From: JAZKBN01 sp040388605
Lineage (GTDB): Bacteria; Bacteroidota; Bacteroidia; Cytophagales; Flexibacteraceae
Length of the DNA: 64,000 nt
Assembly (NCBI GenBank): GCA_040388605.1
Contig: JAZKBN010000016.1
Coordinates: 62,001 to 126,000, forward strand
Direction of reading: 5' to 3'
Shown here: positions 27,213 through 35,321 of the stretch, piece by piece
Layout: each line of letters starts with the position of its first letter
Position numbering within the stretch: the first letter of the stretch is position 1
Notes under the pieces: model-generated
What the model saw: only the letters and a program-made list of their open reading frames with translations
What the model was told of the DNA's origin: nothing
Databases searched by the model: none
Translations under genes and position numbers: made by a program

Positions 27213-28466
27213 TTAATCGAGATATATGCGGTATTTTCGGCGCATGTGCTTATACCTGAAAAGTTCGGCATCCCATGAACCGCGAATCTGAGCTTCGGTC
27301 TTACCCAGCATAATTTGCTGTTTTAAGGCAGGGCCACCGGCAAGGCGATCAAAAAACTTAATAAAAAACTTCGACTTATCAGGACTTCGATTATAAAAAT
27401 CGAGCAGGTATTTCAGGGTAAAAGTTTGGCTTAAGGCTTGGCTTCTGTAATCTTCGCCATAGCAGGTTTTGCCTTCGTACATAGGCTTGGCAGCCCCGAA
27501 AGCGCTGTGCGGGGTAAATTTAAAACTCCCGTAAGCGCTGTCGGTACCACCTGCCACCTGGAAAGGAAAATCGGTACCGCGGCCTACCGATATAACAGTA
27601 CCTTCGAACAGGCAAAGCGAAGCATACAACCTTACGCTTAAGGCATTAGGCAAATTCGGTGAAGGGCGAACCGGCGGATAATAAACAGATTTATGGCTGT
27701 ACCCGTACATATTAATCACTTCAAGCCCGCATTTAACTTTGCCCTGCAGCCAGCCTTCACCGTTGATCATTTTAGCCATTTCACCGCTTGTAAGCCCGTG
27801 GAGAATAGGAACAGGATGCATACCTACAAAACTGCTCCATGCCGTATCAAGCACAGGGCCGTCTATCTGGTCGCCGTTTGGGTTAGGCCTGTCGAGCAAT
27901 ACAAGGGGAACGCTTTCTTCGGCACAGGCCTGCATCACATAATGCAGGGTGCTGTGGTAGGTAAAAAACCTGACGCCAACATCCTGTATATCATAAAGCA
28001 TAATATCCACATTTTCCATATCCTCGGCTGTTGGCTGCTTGTGGCTGCCGTATAGCGATACAATAGGAATACCGGTTTTGGAATCTATGGCATTATTTAC
28101 CTTTTCGCCTGCATCGGCATCTCCGCGAATGCCGTGCTCAGGGGTAAATATTTTTACAATATTGACTTTAAGCTTCTTAAGGGTATCGGCCAGGTGCTTA
28201 CCGTTAATTAAGCTGCTGTTATTCAGCACACATGCCACCTTCTTACCCTCAAGCAAAGGCAGGTAAACCGACATTCTTTCTACACCAAGGGTAATTTCTG
28301 CAGGCACACCGCCTTGGCTTTGAGCGCTTTGCTCATCGGTTTTCTTTTGAGCGCAGGCATTAAGGCCGGCAGCAAAAAAAGTAAAAAACAAACTCAGCAG
28401 CAGGGCCGATTTTCTGATGTTATAATCCAAATTCCTTACCGGCTTTGCCCACAGCCACTTATTCAT
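27213..28466 (-). CDS. DUF1343 lipoprotein, NamZ-like exo-N-acetylmuramidase
   Basis: A DUF1343 protein; characterised members (NamZ, family GH171) release N-acetylmuramic acid from peptidoglycan fragments. FTPEHGIRGDADAGEKV, YDIQDVGVRFFTY and LDRPNPNG are strongly conserved in the family. With the chosen ATG 28466 the N-terminus has a hydrophobic stretch and a lipobox-like LNAC (Cys38), suggesting a periplasmic lipoprotein; an ATG at 28541 would put a second hydrophobic stretch in front. A role in cell-wall recycling is inferred from the family; no other muramate genes adjoin. Confidence 0.83.
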   Translation of the reverse strand: MNKWLWAKPVRNLDYNIRKSALLLSLFFTFFAAGLNACAQKKTDEQSAQSQGGVPAEITLGVERMSVYLPLLEGKKVACVLNNSSLINGKHLADTLKKLKVNIVKIFTPEHGIRGDADAGEKVNNAIDSKTGIPIVSLYGSHKQPTAEDMENVDIMLYDIQDVGVRFFTYHSTLHYVMQACAEESVPLVLLDRPNPNGDQIDGPVLDTAWSSFVGMHPVPILHGLTSGEMAKMINGEGWLQGKVKCGLEVINMYGYSHKSVYYPPVRPSPNLPNALSVRLYASLCLFEGTVISVGRGTDFPFQVAGGTDSAYGSFKFTPHSAFGAAKPMYEGKTCYGEDYRSQALSQTFTLKYLLDFYNRSPDKSKFFIKFFDRLAGGPALKQQIMLGKTEAQIRGSWDAELFRYKHMRRKYRIYLD

Positions 28467-28589
28467 TAATGCAATAATACAGATTATTATGCAGTAAACG
28501 AACAGGGAGCGCTGCCGGTATTCAACAGCACCGTAAATCAAGGCAGAAAAACAGGATATTATTGGCTAAAGTAAGTTTTGGTAAGCCTG

Positions 28590-28976
28590 TCAGGCATTCC
28601 CATGACCTACTGCATTTAAAATGCGCTCCTTTAGCTCATCCAAATCTGTTGGCTTCACAAGTTTTTCATCAAAGAGCCCAATTGGGTAATCTGTGCCTTC
28701 GTCCATGTAAGAATAGCCGGAAAGCAGCACCATGTATGGCGCAGATTTCCTAAGACTCGCTTTTATAAGAACGCATGTTTTGCTCCCTGTCAGGCTGAAG
28801 TTACCTAAGTTTTCATCAGAAATAATTGCATCAAAGCTGCGAGCAGAAGCTAACTCCAGGGCTTCATCGCTGTTAGTGGCGGCACTTACCATAAAGCGAT
28901 CAGAAAAATGTTCAGTTATTATGAAAACATTTAGCGGATCGTCTTCAATAAGAAGCAGTTCAGGTTTTTCAGTCAT
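28590..28976 (-). CDS. Stand-alone response regulator receiver protein
   Basis: A single CheY-like receiver domain (128 aa) without an output domain. The acidic pocket EDD (11-13), the phospho-acceptor D54 in IISDENLG, the switch Ser in LLSG (about 86) and K108 in LVKPTD are all present, so it should be phosphorylatable. No histidine kinase is near, so its partner is unknown. It is preceded by a strong terminator and looks monocistronic. Confidence 0.85.
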   Translation of the reverse strand: MTEKPELLLIEDDPLNVFIITEHFSDRFMVSAATNSDEALELASARSFDAIISDENLGNFSLTGSKTCVLIKASLRKSAPYMVLLSGYSYMDEGTDYPIGLFDEKLVKPTDLDELKERILNAVGHGNA

Positions 28977-29067
28977 TAAAATAGAGTGTAGTGTTGATAT
29001 GCGGCAGGTCTTGGAGAAATGCCGTATAAACAGTTTTAAGCAGGAACGATTGATGTAAATTTATAAA

Positions 29068-29101
29068 AAAAATGCCCGAACCAACAAGGCCGGGCATTTT
29101 T
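29068..29101 (-). terminator. Terminator after the PglD-like gene
   Basis: A perfect 11-bp stem AAAAATGCCCG/CGGGCATTTTT (29068-29078 with 29091-29101) with a 12-nt loop; the A/T ends supply a U-tract on both strands. It lies 62 bp past the stop of the acyltransferase gene. Confidence 0.75.
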
Positions 29102-29162
29102 ATATTAATAAAATATGGGAATAGCCATTAATGATTTTATTGGCTATTGCTGATAATCAGGC

Positions 29163-29795
29163 CTAAACCTTTTTTGCTGGGTTCCCGAAAACAGTGGTTC
29201 TTGCCGGCACACTTTCCACCACTACAGAACCTGCTCCCACCCTTGCGCCTTTGCCAATATTAACCCCGGATACTATAATAGCCCCCGCCCCGATAAAGGC
29301 GTTTTTCTCAACGGTAGCCCCTGAGCCAATAATGCTGCCGGCGCCCAGCTGCACAAAATCGTCAAGCTTTGCGTTATATTCTACGGTAGCGCCAATATTC
29401 AAAATACAATGGCTGCCAATTGTGGCCCCCGTGTTTACCAAAACCCCGGGTCCGAAATAAGTTCCGTGACTGATAGATGCATCTTTAGATATGTAGGCTG
29501 TTTTATGTACCGCGTTAACCGGCATCATATGCCTGTCTTCATCCAGCATTTCAACCAATGATGAGCGCAGCTTATTTTCATCAAGAGCAATAAAGGCCTC
29601 GCATTTTTTGCCAATCAGCTTTAGGAAACCTTCATCGTCGGTGCTTCCTAGAACCGGTATGTTGTGCACTTCTTTACCGTGAAGGGCTTTGTCATCGTCG
29701 AGAAAACCGTAAACAACCACATTGTTGCTGTTGAAAATTTCGAGGGCGGCAGGCCCAAGGCCGGTAGCGCCAAATATTATGACCGGGTTTTCCAT
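29163..29795 (-). CDS. PglD-like sugar O/N-acyltransferase with left-handed beta helix
   Basis: A 210-residue protein with an N-terminal nucleotide-sugar-binding-type fold (VIIFGATGLGPAALEIF, 5-21) and hexapeptide repeats from about 95 to 205 (for example GPGVLVNTGATIGSHC, GAGSIIGSGATV), ending in VFGNPAKKV. This is the PglD/NeuD architecture, acetyl-CoA-dependent acylation of UDP-amino sugars or related glycans. No sugar-biosynthesis neighbour is present to name the acceptor. Confidence 0.78.
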   Translation of the reverse strand: MENPVIIFGATGLGPAALEIFNSNNVVVYGFLDDDKALHGKEVHNIPVLGSTDDEGFLKLIGKKCEAFIALDENKLRSSLVEMLDEDRHMMPVNAVHKTAYISKDASISHGTYFGPGVLVNTGATIGSHCILNIGATVEYNAKLDDFVQLGAGSIIGSGATVEKNAFIGAGAIIVSGVNIGKGARVGAGSVVVESVPARTTVFGNPAKKV

Positions 29796-29839
29796 AGGTT
29801 AATTCTTATGTATCTGTATTTAATTCTTTTAATGGAGTT

Positions 29840-30913
29840 TCAGAAGTTATAGCCAATTGCGAGGCCAATCCTGAAATCGTTGCTGTAATCTGAGGCAATG
29901 CGCTCGTTCTGAACAGGGCCGGCTGCCGAAGAAACATGCCTGAAAGGGAAAAAGGTCATGCCGACAAAGGCATCAACCACGAAATGATTATCGAGCAAAA
30001 ACTGCCTGCCCATAATCAGGCCTGCGCCGTAAGCGTTTAACTCTATATGCGAAAGCTCTGAACCTGAAACAGAATCAGGCCGGGTTACGTGCAGGTATTT
30101 AAGGTAAGCAGCCACATAGTAGCCATTCAAATCTGCCTTCTTTGCCTTTTTTGCATAAAACCTCATTTCCGGGGTAATGCTAAACCATTTTTGGTCGGTA
30201 TAACGTTGGTTCGAGGTAAAGTCAACGTAATTAACGCCCAGGGAAACGGAGTAGCCCGGGGCAACCATTCGCTCATAAAACCCCGCAAATGAACCGAATA
30301 CCAAGGGTAATGTATTTATTTTTACAATATTGAAACGGGCGTTTTCGGCATAAAAGCTCTTTTTTAGTGCAATTGCCTTTGCCTCTTTCAGCTTTTTTTC
30401 CCGGTCAGCGTTTTCCCTTTCTGTAGCTTCCTTACTTCCCCGCTCGGTTGAAAAGGTTTTACCTGCAGTTAAACCCTTATTTTTACTTTCTGTTTTATTT
30501 TTTCTTCTTTTCGGGTCCTTTCCCCTGCTTTCCGATATATCTTCCGGCGCTTTCGGTTGGGGTACATTTGCAGAAACATTGCCGGTATTTCCCGAAGAAT
30601 TTTCCTTTGCCTTGGTATCTGCCACTATTTTAGCATTCCCGGGCTTTGTGGGAATAAATGCCTTAACCGATGTATTGAAGTAAACCCGTTTCCCCGATTC
30701 ATAGTAAATTTCCCTGATATTTTCTGCCGGAATCAGCTTAAAAAACTCTTTGGCCATGCCCTGTTCCACAAATTTTACTTTTGCCCCCGGCGTTCCCAGA
30801 ACCTTACCTTTCAGCATGCTGCCATCTGTTTTCAGCAAACGATCCTGCGCGCAAAGCCGGCTAAAGCCGAGCAATACAGGCAGTAATAAAATAAGTTTGC
30901 GAAAGAATTCCAT
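29840..30913 (-). CDS. Outer-membrane beta-barrel-like protein with charged linker
   Basis: Signal peptide at residues 1-22 ending RLCAQ, then a beta-rich segment (about 25-95) of the type that senses or anchors (LKTDGSMLKGKVLG, ENIREIYYESGKRVYFNT), a highly charged Lys/Glu/Asn linker (about 100-190), and a C-terminal region of alternating hydrophobic residues ending in IGLAIGYNF, whose terminal Phe is typical of outer-membrane barrels. I do not recognise a named family. I chose ATG 30913 (MEFFRKLILLL), which gives the best signal peptide. Confidence 0.65.
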   Translation of the reverse strand: MEFFRKLILLLPVLLGFSRLCAQDRLLKTDGSMLKGKVLGTPGAKVKFVEQGMAKEFFKLIPAENIREIYYESGKRVYFNTSVKAFIPTKPGNAKIVADTKAKENSSGNTGNVSANVPQPKAPEDISESRGKDPKRRKNKTESKNKGLTAGKTFSTERGSKEATERENADREKKLKEAKAIALKKSFYAENARFNIVKINTLPLVFGSFAGFYERMVAPGYSVSLGVNYVDFTSNQRYTDQKWFSITPEMRFYAKKAKKADLNGYYVAAYLKYLHVTRPDSVSGSELSHIELNAYGAGLIMGRQFLLDNHFVVDAFVGMTFFPFRHVSSAAGPVQNERIASDYSNDFRIGLAIGYNF

Positions 30914-31400
30914 GAGCCGGTAATTAACCTGCATTGCAAAGGCAAATAAACTGCCGATTGCATACAGTTCCCAAAACGCGTAAGCTTAGAATGAGCCTTT
31001 TTTATGTACAAAACCCATTTAAACCAAATTGCATTTTGGAGTACTTACAGGCATTAGATGCCAAAAGCAGTGCAAAAGTAAATTTTTGAAGGTACCGGCA
31101 TGCAAAGTTTTTTAGCCGGGGGCCAAAATCAGGCAGTTAAAGCTGTTTCAGAACCTCAAAATTTAACTTTTTCGGGATGCGCTGTTTACCATGGTAAGAT
31201 TTACAAAAATATAACATCGCCGGAATGTATTAAATTATATACCCGGAATAGCTGTTTAAGCCCAAAACCGATTTATTAATATAATTATACCAAGTAATTA
31301 TAAAACTGTTAATTCGTACTTTGGAGTAATCATTAAAAACGCTGCTTAAACTTACAATGTTGTTTTAGCAGGCAAAACTGCACTTAAATAAAAAGAAAAA
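30914..31400. other. AT-rich intergenic region beside rnpB
   Basis: About 490 AT-rich bases between the barrel protein gene and the 3' end of rnpB. I see no gene, repeat or strong hairpin. The part next to rnpB (31381-31400) gives a U-rich stretch on the minus strand that probably ends rnpB transcription. Confidence 0.5.
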
Positions 31401-31813
31401 TGCAAGCCTGTAAGCCGGGTTTTGTGCCTGCGCGGTTTTTAAGGCCTTGCAGGTTCCTGTCATTTATCCCGGCGCTGCTTCACAACAGCGCTCTAACGAC
31501 CTACCCGCCGACATCGGGCGAGCAGCCCTTTGCCATGCCTTGCGGCATGAACCGTCGGCTTATTTGGTCTTTCAACACGTAAGGTTTACCTATGCCCGTT
31601 GCGTTACCGCCCCGGCGGTGGGCTCTTACCCCACCTTTTCACCCTTACATCTGCCCTGCCCTTTCGGGTTGGCAAATGCGGTAGTTTTCTGTGGCACTGT
31701 CTGTAAACCGCGGCTTAAACCGCGGCCCCCTTCCCGTTAGGAAGTACGTTGCCCTGCGTTGCCCGGACTTTCCTCTGCCCCCAATAAAGAGGTAAGCGAC
31801 AGGACGTCTTGCA
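31401..31813 (-). ncRNA. rnpB: RNase P RNA (bacterial class A)
   Basis: Catalytic RNA of RNase P, which trims tRNA 5' ends. On the minus strand the conserved P4 element GAGGAAAGTCCGGGC lies near the 5' end (about 31785-31765), ACAGAAAACTACCGC and AGGGTGAAAAGGTGGGGTAAG follow in the middle, and the 5' TGCAAG pairs with the 3' CTTGCA to form P1, which fixes the ends. The RNA is about 413 nt. A TACCTTCG box (31832-31825) just upstream resembles a -7 element. The short frames over this region are not genes. Confidence 0.95.
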
Positions 31814-31824
31814 TTTTTCTGCCA

Positions 31825-31832
31825 CGAAGGTA
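31825..31832 (-). promoter_or_regulatory. Probable -7 box for rnpB
   Basis: TACCTTCG differs from TAnnTTTG at one position and lies 12 bp before the inferred RNase P RNA 5' end, the expected distance. No TTTG is seen at the usual -33 spacing, only a T-run. Confidence 0.4.
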
Positions 31833-31983
31833 TAAAATTTAGCTTCAGGGCCGGAAAACAAAGCACAAATTCTATATTTGCCCCGGCAATTGCGCCGGCA
31901 AAAGAATCATTTTCGAGGCCGGAATTTATTTTCTGCACCCACACAAAATAAATGGGCTGCATTTATAACACCTGAATACACAC

Positions 31984-32877
31984 ATGACCAATATTTCAGT
32001 AATAGGCAGCGGTACCATGGGCAACGGTATTGCGCATGTTTTTGCGCAGCACGGCTATAAAGTATCTCTCATAGATCTTAACCCGGCATCGCTTGAAAAG
32101 GCAATAAAAACCATAACCGGCAATCTCGACAGGCAGGTTACCAAGGGCACCATTACCGCCGAAGTAAAAGACAGTACCTTAGCCAACATTACAACTTTCA
32201 GCAATACCGCCGAAGGTGTTGCAAATGCAGACTTAGTTGTAGAAGCTGCCACTGAAAATGTAGACATCAAGCTTGGCATATTCCGTGACCTTGATAAAAT
32301 ATGCAAACCGGAAACCATTCTGGCAAGCAATACCAGCAGCATCAGCATTACCAAAATAGCCGCAGCCACCAAACGGCCCGATAAAGTAATAGGTATGCAC
32401 TTCATGAACCCGGTTCCGGTTATGAAGCTTGTTGAAGTTATTCGCGGCTATGCCACGAGTGATGAAACTGCGGCGACGGTTATGAGCACATCTGCTTCAC
32501 TGGGCAAGAGCCCGGTTGAAGTGAATGATTATCCCGGTTTTGTTGCCAACAGAATACTCATGCCTATGATTAACGAAGCCATAACCACCCTTTTCGAAGG
32601 CGTGGCCGGAGTAGAAGAAATAGACACGGTAATGAAACTCGGCATGGCGCACCCTATGGGTCCCCTTCAACTAGCCGATTTTATTGGCCTTGATGTTTGC
32701 CTGAGCATCTTAGATGTGATGTACAAAGGCTTCGGGCGCACACATTATTACCCATGCCCATTGCTGGTAAATATGGTAATGGCGGGTCAGCTTGGTGTAA
32801 AATCAGGGCAGGGCTTTTATAAGTACACGCCCGGCAGCAAGGAATTGGTTCCTGCGCCTACCTTTGCAAAGAAATAG
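31984..32877 (+). CDS. hbd: 3-hydroxybutyryl-CoA dehydrogenase family protein
   Basis: NAD(P)-dependent 3-hydroxyacyl-CoA dehydrogenase (297 aa). The Rossmann motif GSGTMGNGIAHVF (8-20), NTSSISITKIA and the catalytic His139 in GMHFMNPVPVMKLVEV are clear, and the C-terminal half matches the helical dimer domain. It could serve butyrate/crotonyl-CoA metabolism, fatty acid oxidation or phenylacetate breakdown (paaCD lie 21 kb away); the pathway is not shown by the neighbours. Confidence 0.88.
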   Translation: MTNISVIGSGTMGNGIAHVFAQHGYKVSLIDLNPASLEKAIKTITGNLDRQVTKGTITAEVKDSTLANITTFSNTAEGVANADLVVEAATENVDIKLGIFRDLDKICKPETILASNTSSISITKIAAATKRPDKVIGMHFMNPVPVMKLVEVIRGYATSDETAATVMSTSASLGKSPVEVNDYPGFVANRILMPMINEAITTLFEGVAGVEEIDTVMKLGMAHPMGPLQLADFIGLDVCLSILDVMYKGFGRTHYYPCPLLVNMVMAGQLGVKSGQGFYKYTPGSKELVPAPTFAKK

Positions 32878-32977
32878 TAATGCAGCCGAACTGCTGTTAA
32901 CAATCGGGCTTAAAGCCTGCATAAATTAACCTTTTAATACACAGGCCTCAGAACCTGATTTACATAAAAACACTACT

Positions 32978-34270
32978 ATGTCTGCCACCTCCTTTACAGG
33001 CTTGCGCGATGAAACAGTTTTCGCGCTTATTGAAAAAGAAAAGCATCGCCAGCAATATGGCATAGAGCTTATTGCCAGCGAGAACTTCACATCGGCCCAG
33101 GTTATGGAAGCTGCCGGAAGCGTACTTACCAATAAATACGCCGAAGGCCTGCCCGGAAAGCGCTATTACGGCGGCTGCGAGGTGGTAGATGAAGTTGAGC
33201 AACTCGCCATAGACCGCGTAAAGCAGCTCTTCGGGGCCGAATGGGCTAATGTGCAGCCGCACAGCGGTGCACAGGCCAATGCTGCCGTTATGCTTGCCGT
33301 GCTTAATGCCGGCGATACCATCCTGGGCTTCGACCTAAGCCATGGCGGACACCTTACCCACGGCTCGCCTGTTAACTTCAGCGGCAAGCTGTATAAGCCC
33401 AATTTCTACGGCGTTGACGAAAGTACAGGCACCATAGACTGGGAAAAGGTAGCCCTTAAAGCACAGGAAGTTAAACCTAAGCTGATTATTTGCGGCGCCA
33501 GCGCCTACAGCCGCGATTGGGATTATAAGCGCCTGCGCGAAATAGCCGATTCTGTTGGCGCGCTCCTGATGGCCGATATATCGCACCCGGCGGGTCTTAT
33601 TGCCAAGGGACTATTAAACAACCCGCTGCCGCATTGCCATATTGTAACCACCACTACCCACAAAACCCTGCGCGGACCTCGTGGCGGCCTGATTATGATG
33701 GGCAAAGATTTTGAAAACCCCTGGGGGCTTAAAACTCCTAAAGGTGAAATACGCATGATGTCGGCATTGCTTGACGGCGGCGTGTTTCCCGGCACACAGG
33801 GCGGACCGCTGGAGCATATTATTGCAGCCAAAGCCATCGCCTTCGGTGAGGCTTTAACGGATGATTACGGAACCTATATAAAGCAGGTTAAAACAAATGC
33901 CGCCGCCATGGCTGCCGCATTTGTTGCCAAAGGCTACAAAATTATAAGCGGCGGAACCGACAACCACATGATGCTGATTGACCTTCGTAACAAGGGAATC
34001 AGCGGCAAGCTGGCCGAAAACACGCTCATTAAGGCCGATATCACTATTAATAAAAACATGGTGCCTTTCGATGATAAATCTCCCTTTGTAACCAGCGGCA
34101 TACGCCTCGGCAGCCCTGCCATAACCACACGCGGTATGAAAGAAGCAGATATGGCCCGCATTGCCGACCTGATAGACAAGGCCTTAATGAACCATGACAA
34201 CGAAGCTGTTCTTTCCGAAGTGAAAACCGAGGTAAATACCTGGATGAAAGATTTCCCGCTGTATCAGTAG
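32978..34270 (+). CDS. glyA: Serine hydroxymethyltransferase
   Basis: PLP enzyme that interconverts serine and glycine while charging tetrahydrofolate with a one-carbon unit. The Schiff-base lysine is K229 in TTTTHKTLRGPRGG; IASENFTS (32-39), YAEGLPGKRYYGG (54-66) and the cofactor-binding MADISHPAGLI are invariant in the family. Length (430 aa) is normal. It follows hbd by 100 bp and may or may not share its transcript. Confidence 0.96.
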   Translation: MSATSFTGLRDETVFALIEKEKHRQQYGIELIASENFTSAQVMEAAGSVLTNKYAEGLPGKRYYGGCEVVDEVEQLAIDRVKQLFGAEWANVQPHSGAQANAAVMLAVLNAGDTILGFDLSHGGHLTHGSPVNFSGKLYKPNFYGVDESTGTIDWEKVALKAQEVKPKLIICGASAYSRDWDYKRLREIADSVGALLMADISHPAGLIAKGLLNNPLPHCHIVTTTTHKTLRGPRGGLIMMGKDFENPWGLKTPKGEIRMMSALLDGGVFPGTQGGPLEHIIAAKAIAFGEALTDDYGTYIKQVKTNAAAMAAAFVAKGYKIISGGTDNHMMLIDLRNKGISGKLAENTLIKADITINKNMVPFDDKSPFVTSGIRLGSPAITTRGMKEADMARIADLIDKALMNHDNEAVLSEVKTEVNTWMKDFPLYQ

Positions 34271-34387
34271 CACAGCGACCGGCTTATGGCAGCAGGAATA
34301 CTACGGCTTTATACCAGTCTGTACCCTGCCCTGTTGCCAATTTGCCTTCTCCTAAGACTACCATAACTTAAATAATTGAAATACTGC

Positions 34388-34418
34388 TTGCAAAGGAAAA
34401 AGTAAAAACTTACCTTTG
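34388..34418 (+). promoter_or_regulatory. rpsO promoter
   Basis: TTG (34388-34390), a 20-bp spacer and a perfect -7 box TACCTTTG (34411-34418) match the Bacteroidota promoter consensus. It predicts a leader of about 50 nt, which contains a CCCGG/CCGGG hairpin (34449-34463) just before the rpsO ATG. Confidence 0.7.
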
Positions 34419-34476
34419 CACCGCAAAATTATAAATAACGCTGAACTGCCCGGGTTTGCCGGGTTTCACCTGCAAA

Positions 34477-34752
34477 ATGTATCTGACCTCAGAAATAAAG
34501 CAAGAACTTTTCGCCAAACACGGCCACAATCATAGCGCAACGGATACAGGTTCTCCTGAATCTCAAATAGCGCTCTTCACGCACCGCATCAATTACCTGA
34601 CGGAACACCTGAAGACTCATAAAAAAGACCACAACACACGTCTTAACCTCCTGAAAATGGTAGGAAAGCGTCGCGGCCTTCTTGAGTACCTTCATACCAA
34701 CGATATTTTACGCTACCGCAGCATTCTGGCGGAACTCGGACTAAGGAAATAG
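34477..34752 (+). CDS. rpsO: 30S ribosomal protein S15
   Basis: Primary 16S rRNA-binding protein of the small-subunit platform (91 aa). TGSPESQIALFTHRI, LKTHKKDHNTR and GKRRGLLEYL are signature segments. I chose ATG 34477 (MYLTSEIKQELF), which fits the family; ATG 34456 falls inside the leader hairpin. The order rpsO then pnp is conserved in many bacteria, though a terminator and 570 bases separate them here. Confidence 0.96.
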   Translation: MYLTSEIKQELFAKHGHNHSATDTGSPESQIALFTHRINYLTEHLKTHKKDHNTRLNLLKMVGKRRGLLEYLHTNDILRYRSILAELGLRK

Positions 34753-35321
34753 TTTCGGGAAAACAACACAGGGAACTCTTAAGAGGGGTTCCCTGTTTTG
34801 TTTTTCAGCCTGCCGAAACATTACAGGCCAAATTTTGAAGTGCCGGAATTCTTCCCCTGCATAATTGCCTGCCATTACTGCTACCCTCTCCGGTTAAAGC
34901 AACACCCGGAACGCTGCCACTTTTAAGCTGAACAGAACCGCCCCAAGACGGGTAATGCGGTAACAGCAAGCCATATAAAGCGGATTTTCAGAAGTTTCAG
35001 GCTGCAAATTTCCCCCTGCGGTTACACCATAATTGCTGAACAGGGCATGCAACCGAGCCATACCGCTTACTATTGCAAAAGCGCCCCTTGCTATATTACC
35101 AGTTATAAGGCTATTAGCTGCCTTATATGTTTATGGCTCAGTTAAGCTGCTTTTCCGGCAAAAAACTATGCCATCAGCCTCCTTTTATTTTGCAGTTTAA
35201 TTGCTCAATATAAAACCGGATGCAAAAGTTCATTCCCAAAGCCGAACGGCAACATTGCCAAAGGCGAACAAGCACGCACGAGAGAAAGAAATAATAAAGT
35301 TTTAAATACCAGATTTACAAG
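34753..35321. other. rpsO-pnp intergenic region
   Basis: About 570 bases. The rpsO terminator occupies the first 50. The rest has no gene or repeat that I recognise. A long minus-strand frame that enters it comes from the antisense of pnp and is rejected. The pnp promoter is presumably here, but I see no perfect consensus. Confidence 0.5.
34768..34796 (+). terminator. Terminator after rpsO
   Basis: Stem ACAGGGAAC/GTTCCCTGT (34768-34776 with 34788-34796) with an inner CTCTTAAGAG palindrome in the loop, followed by TTTGTTTTT. It lies 16 bp past the rpsO stop. Confidence 0.8.

Noticed and set aside
31400..31962. Several short frames on both strands over rnpB
   Set aside because: The region is fully explained by RNase P RNA with its conserved P4 and P1 elements.
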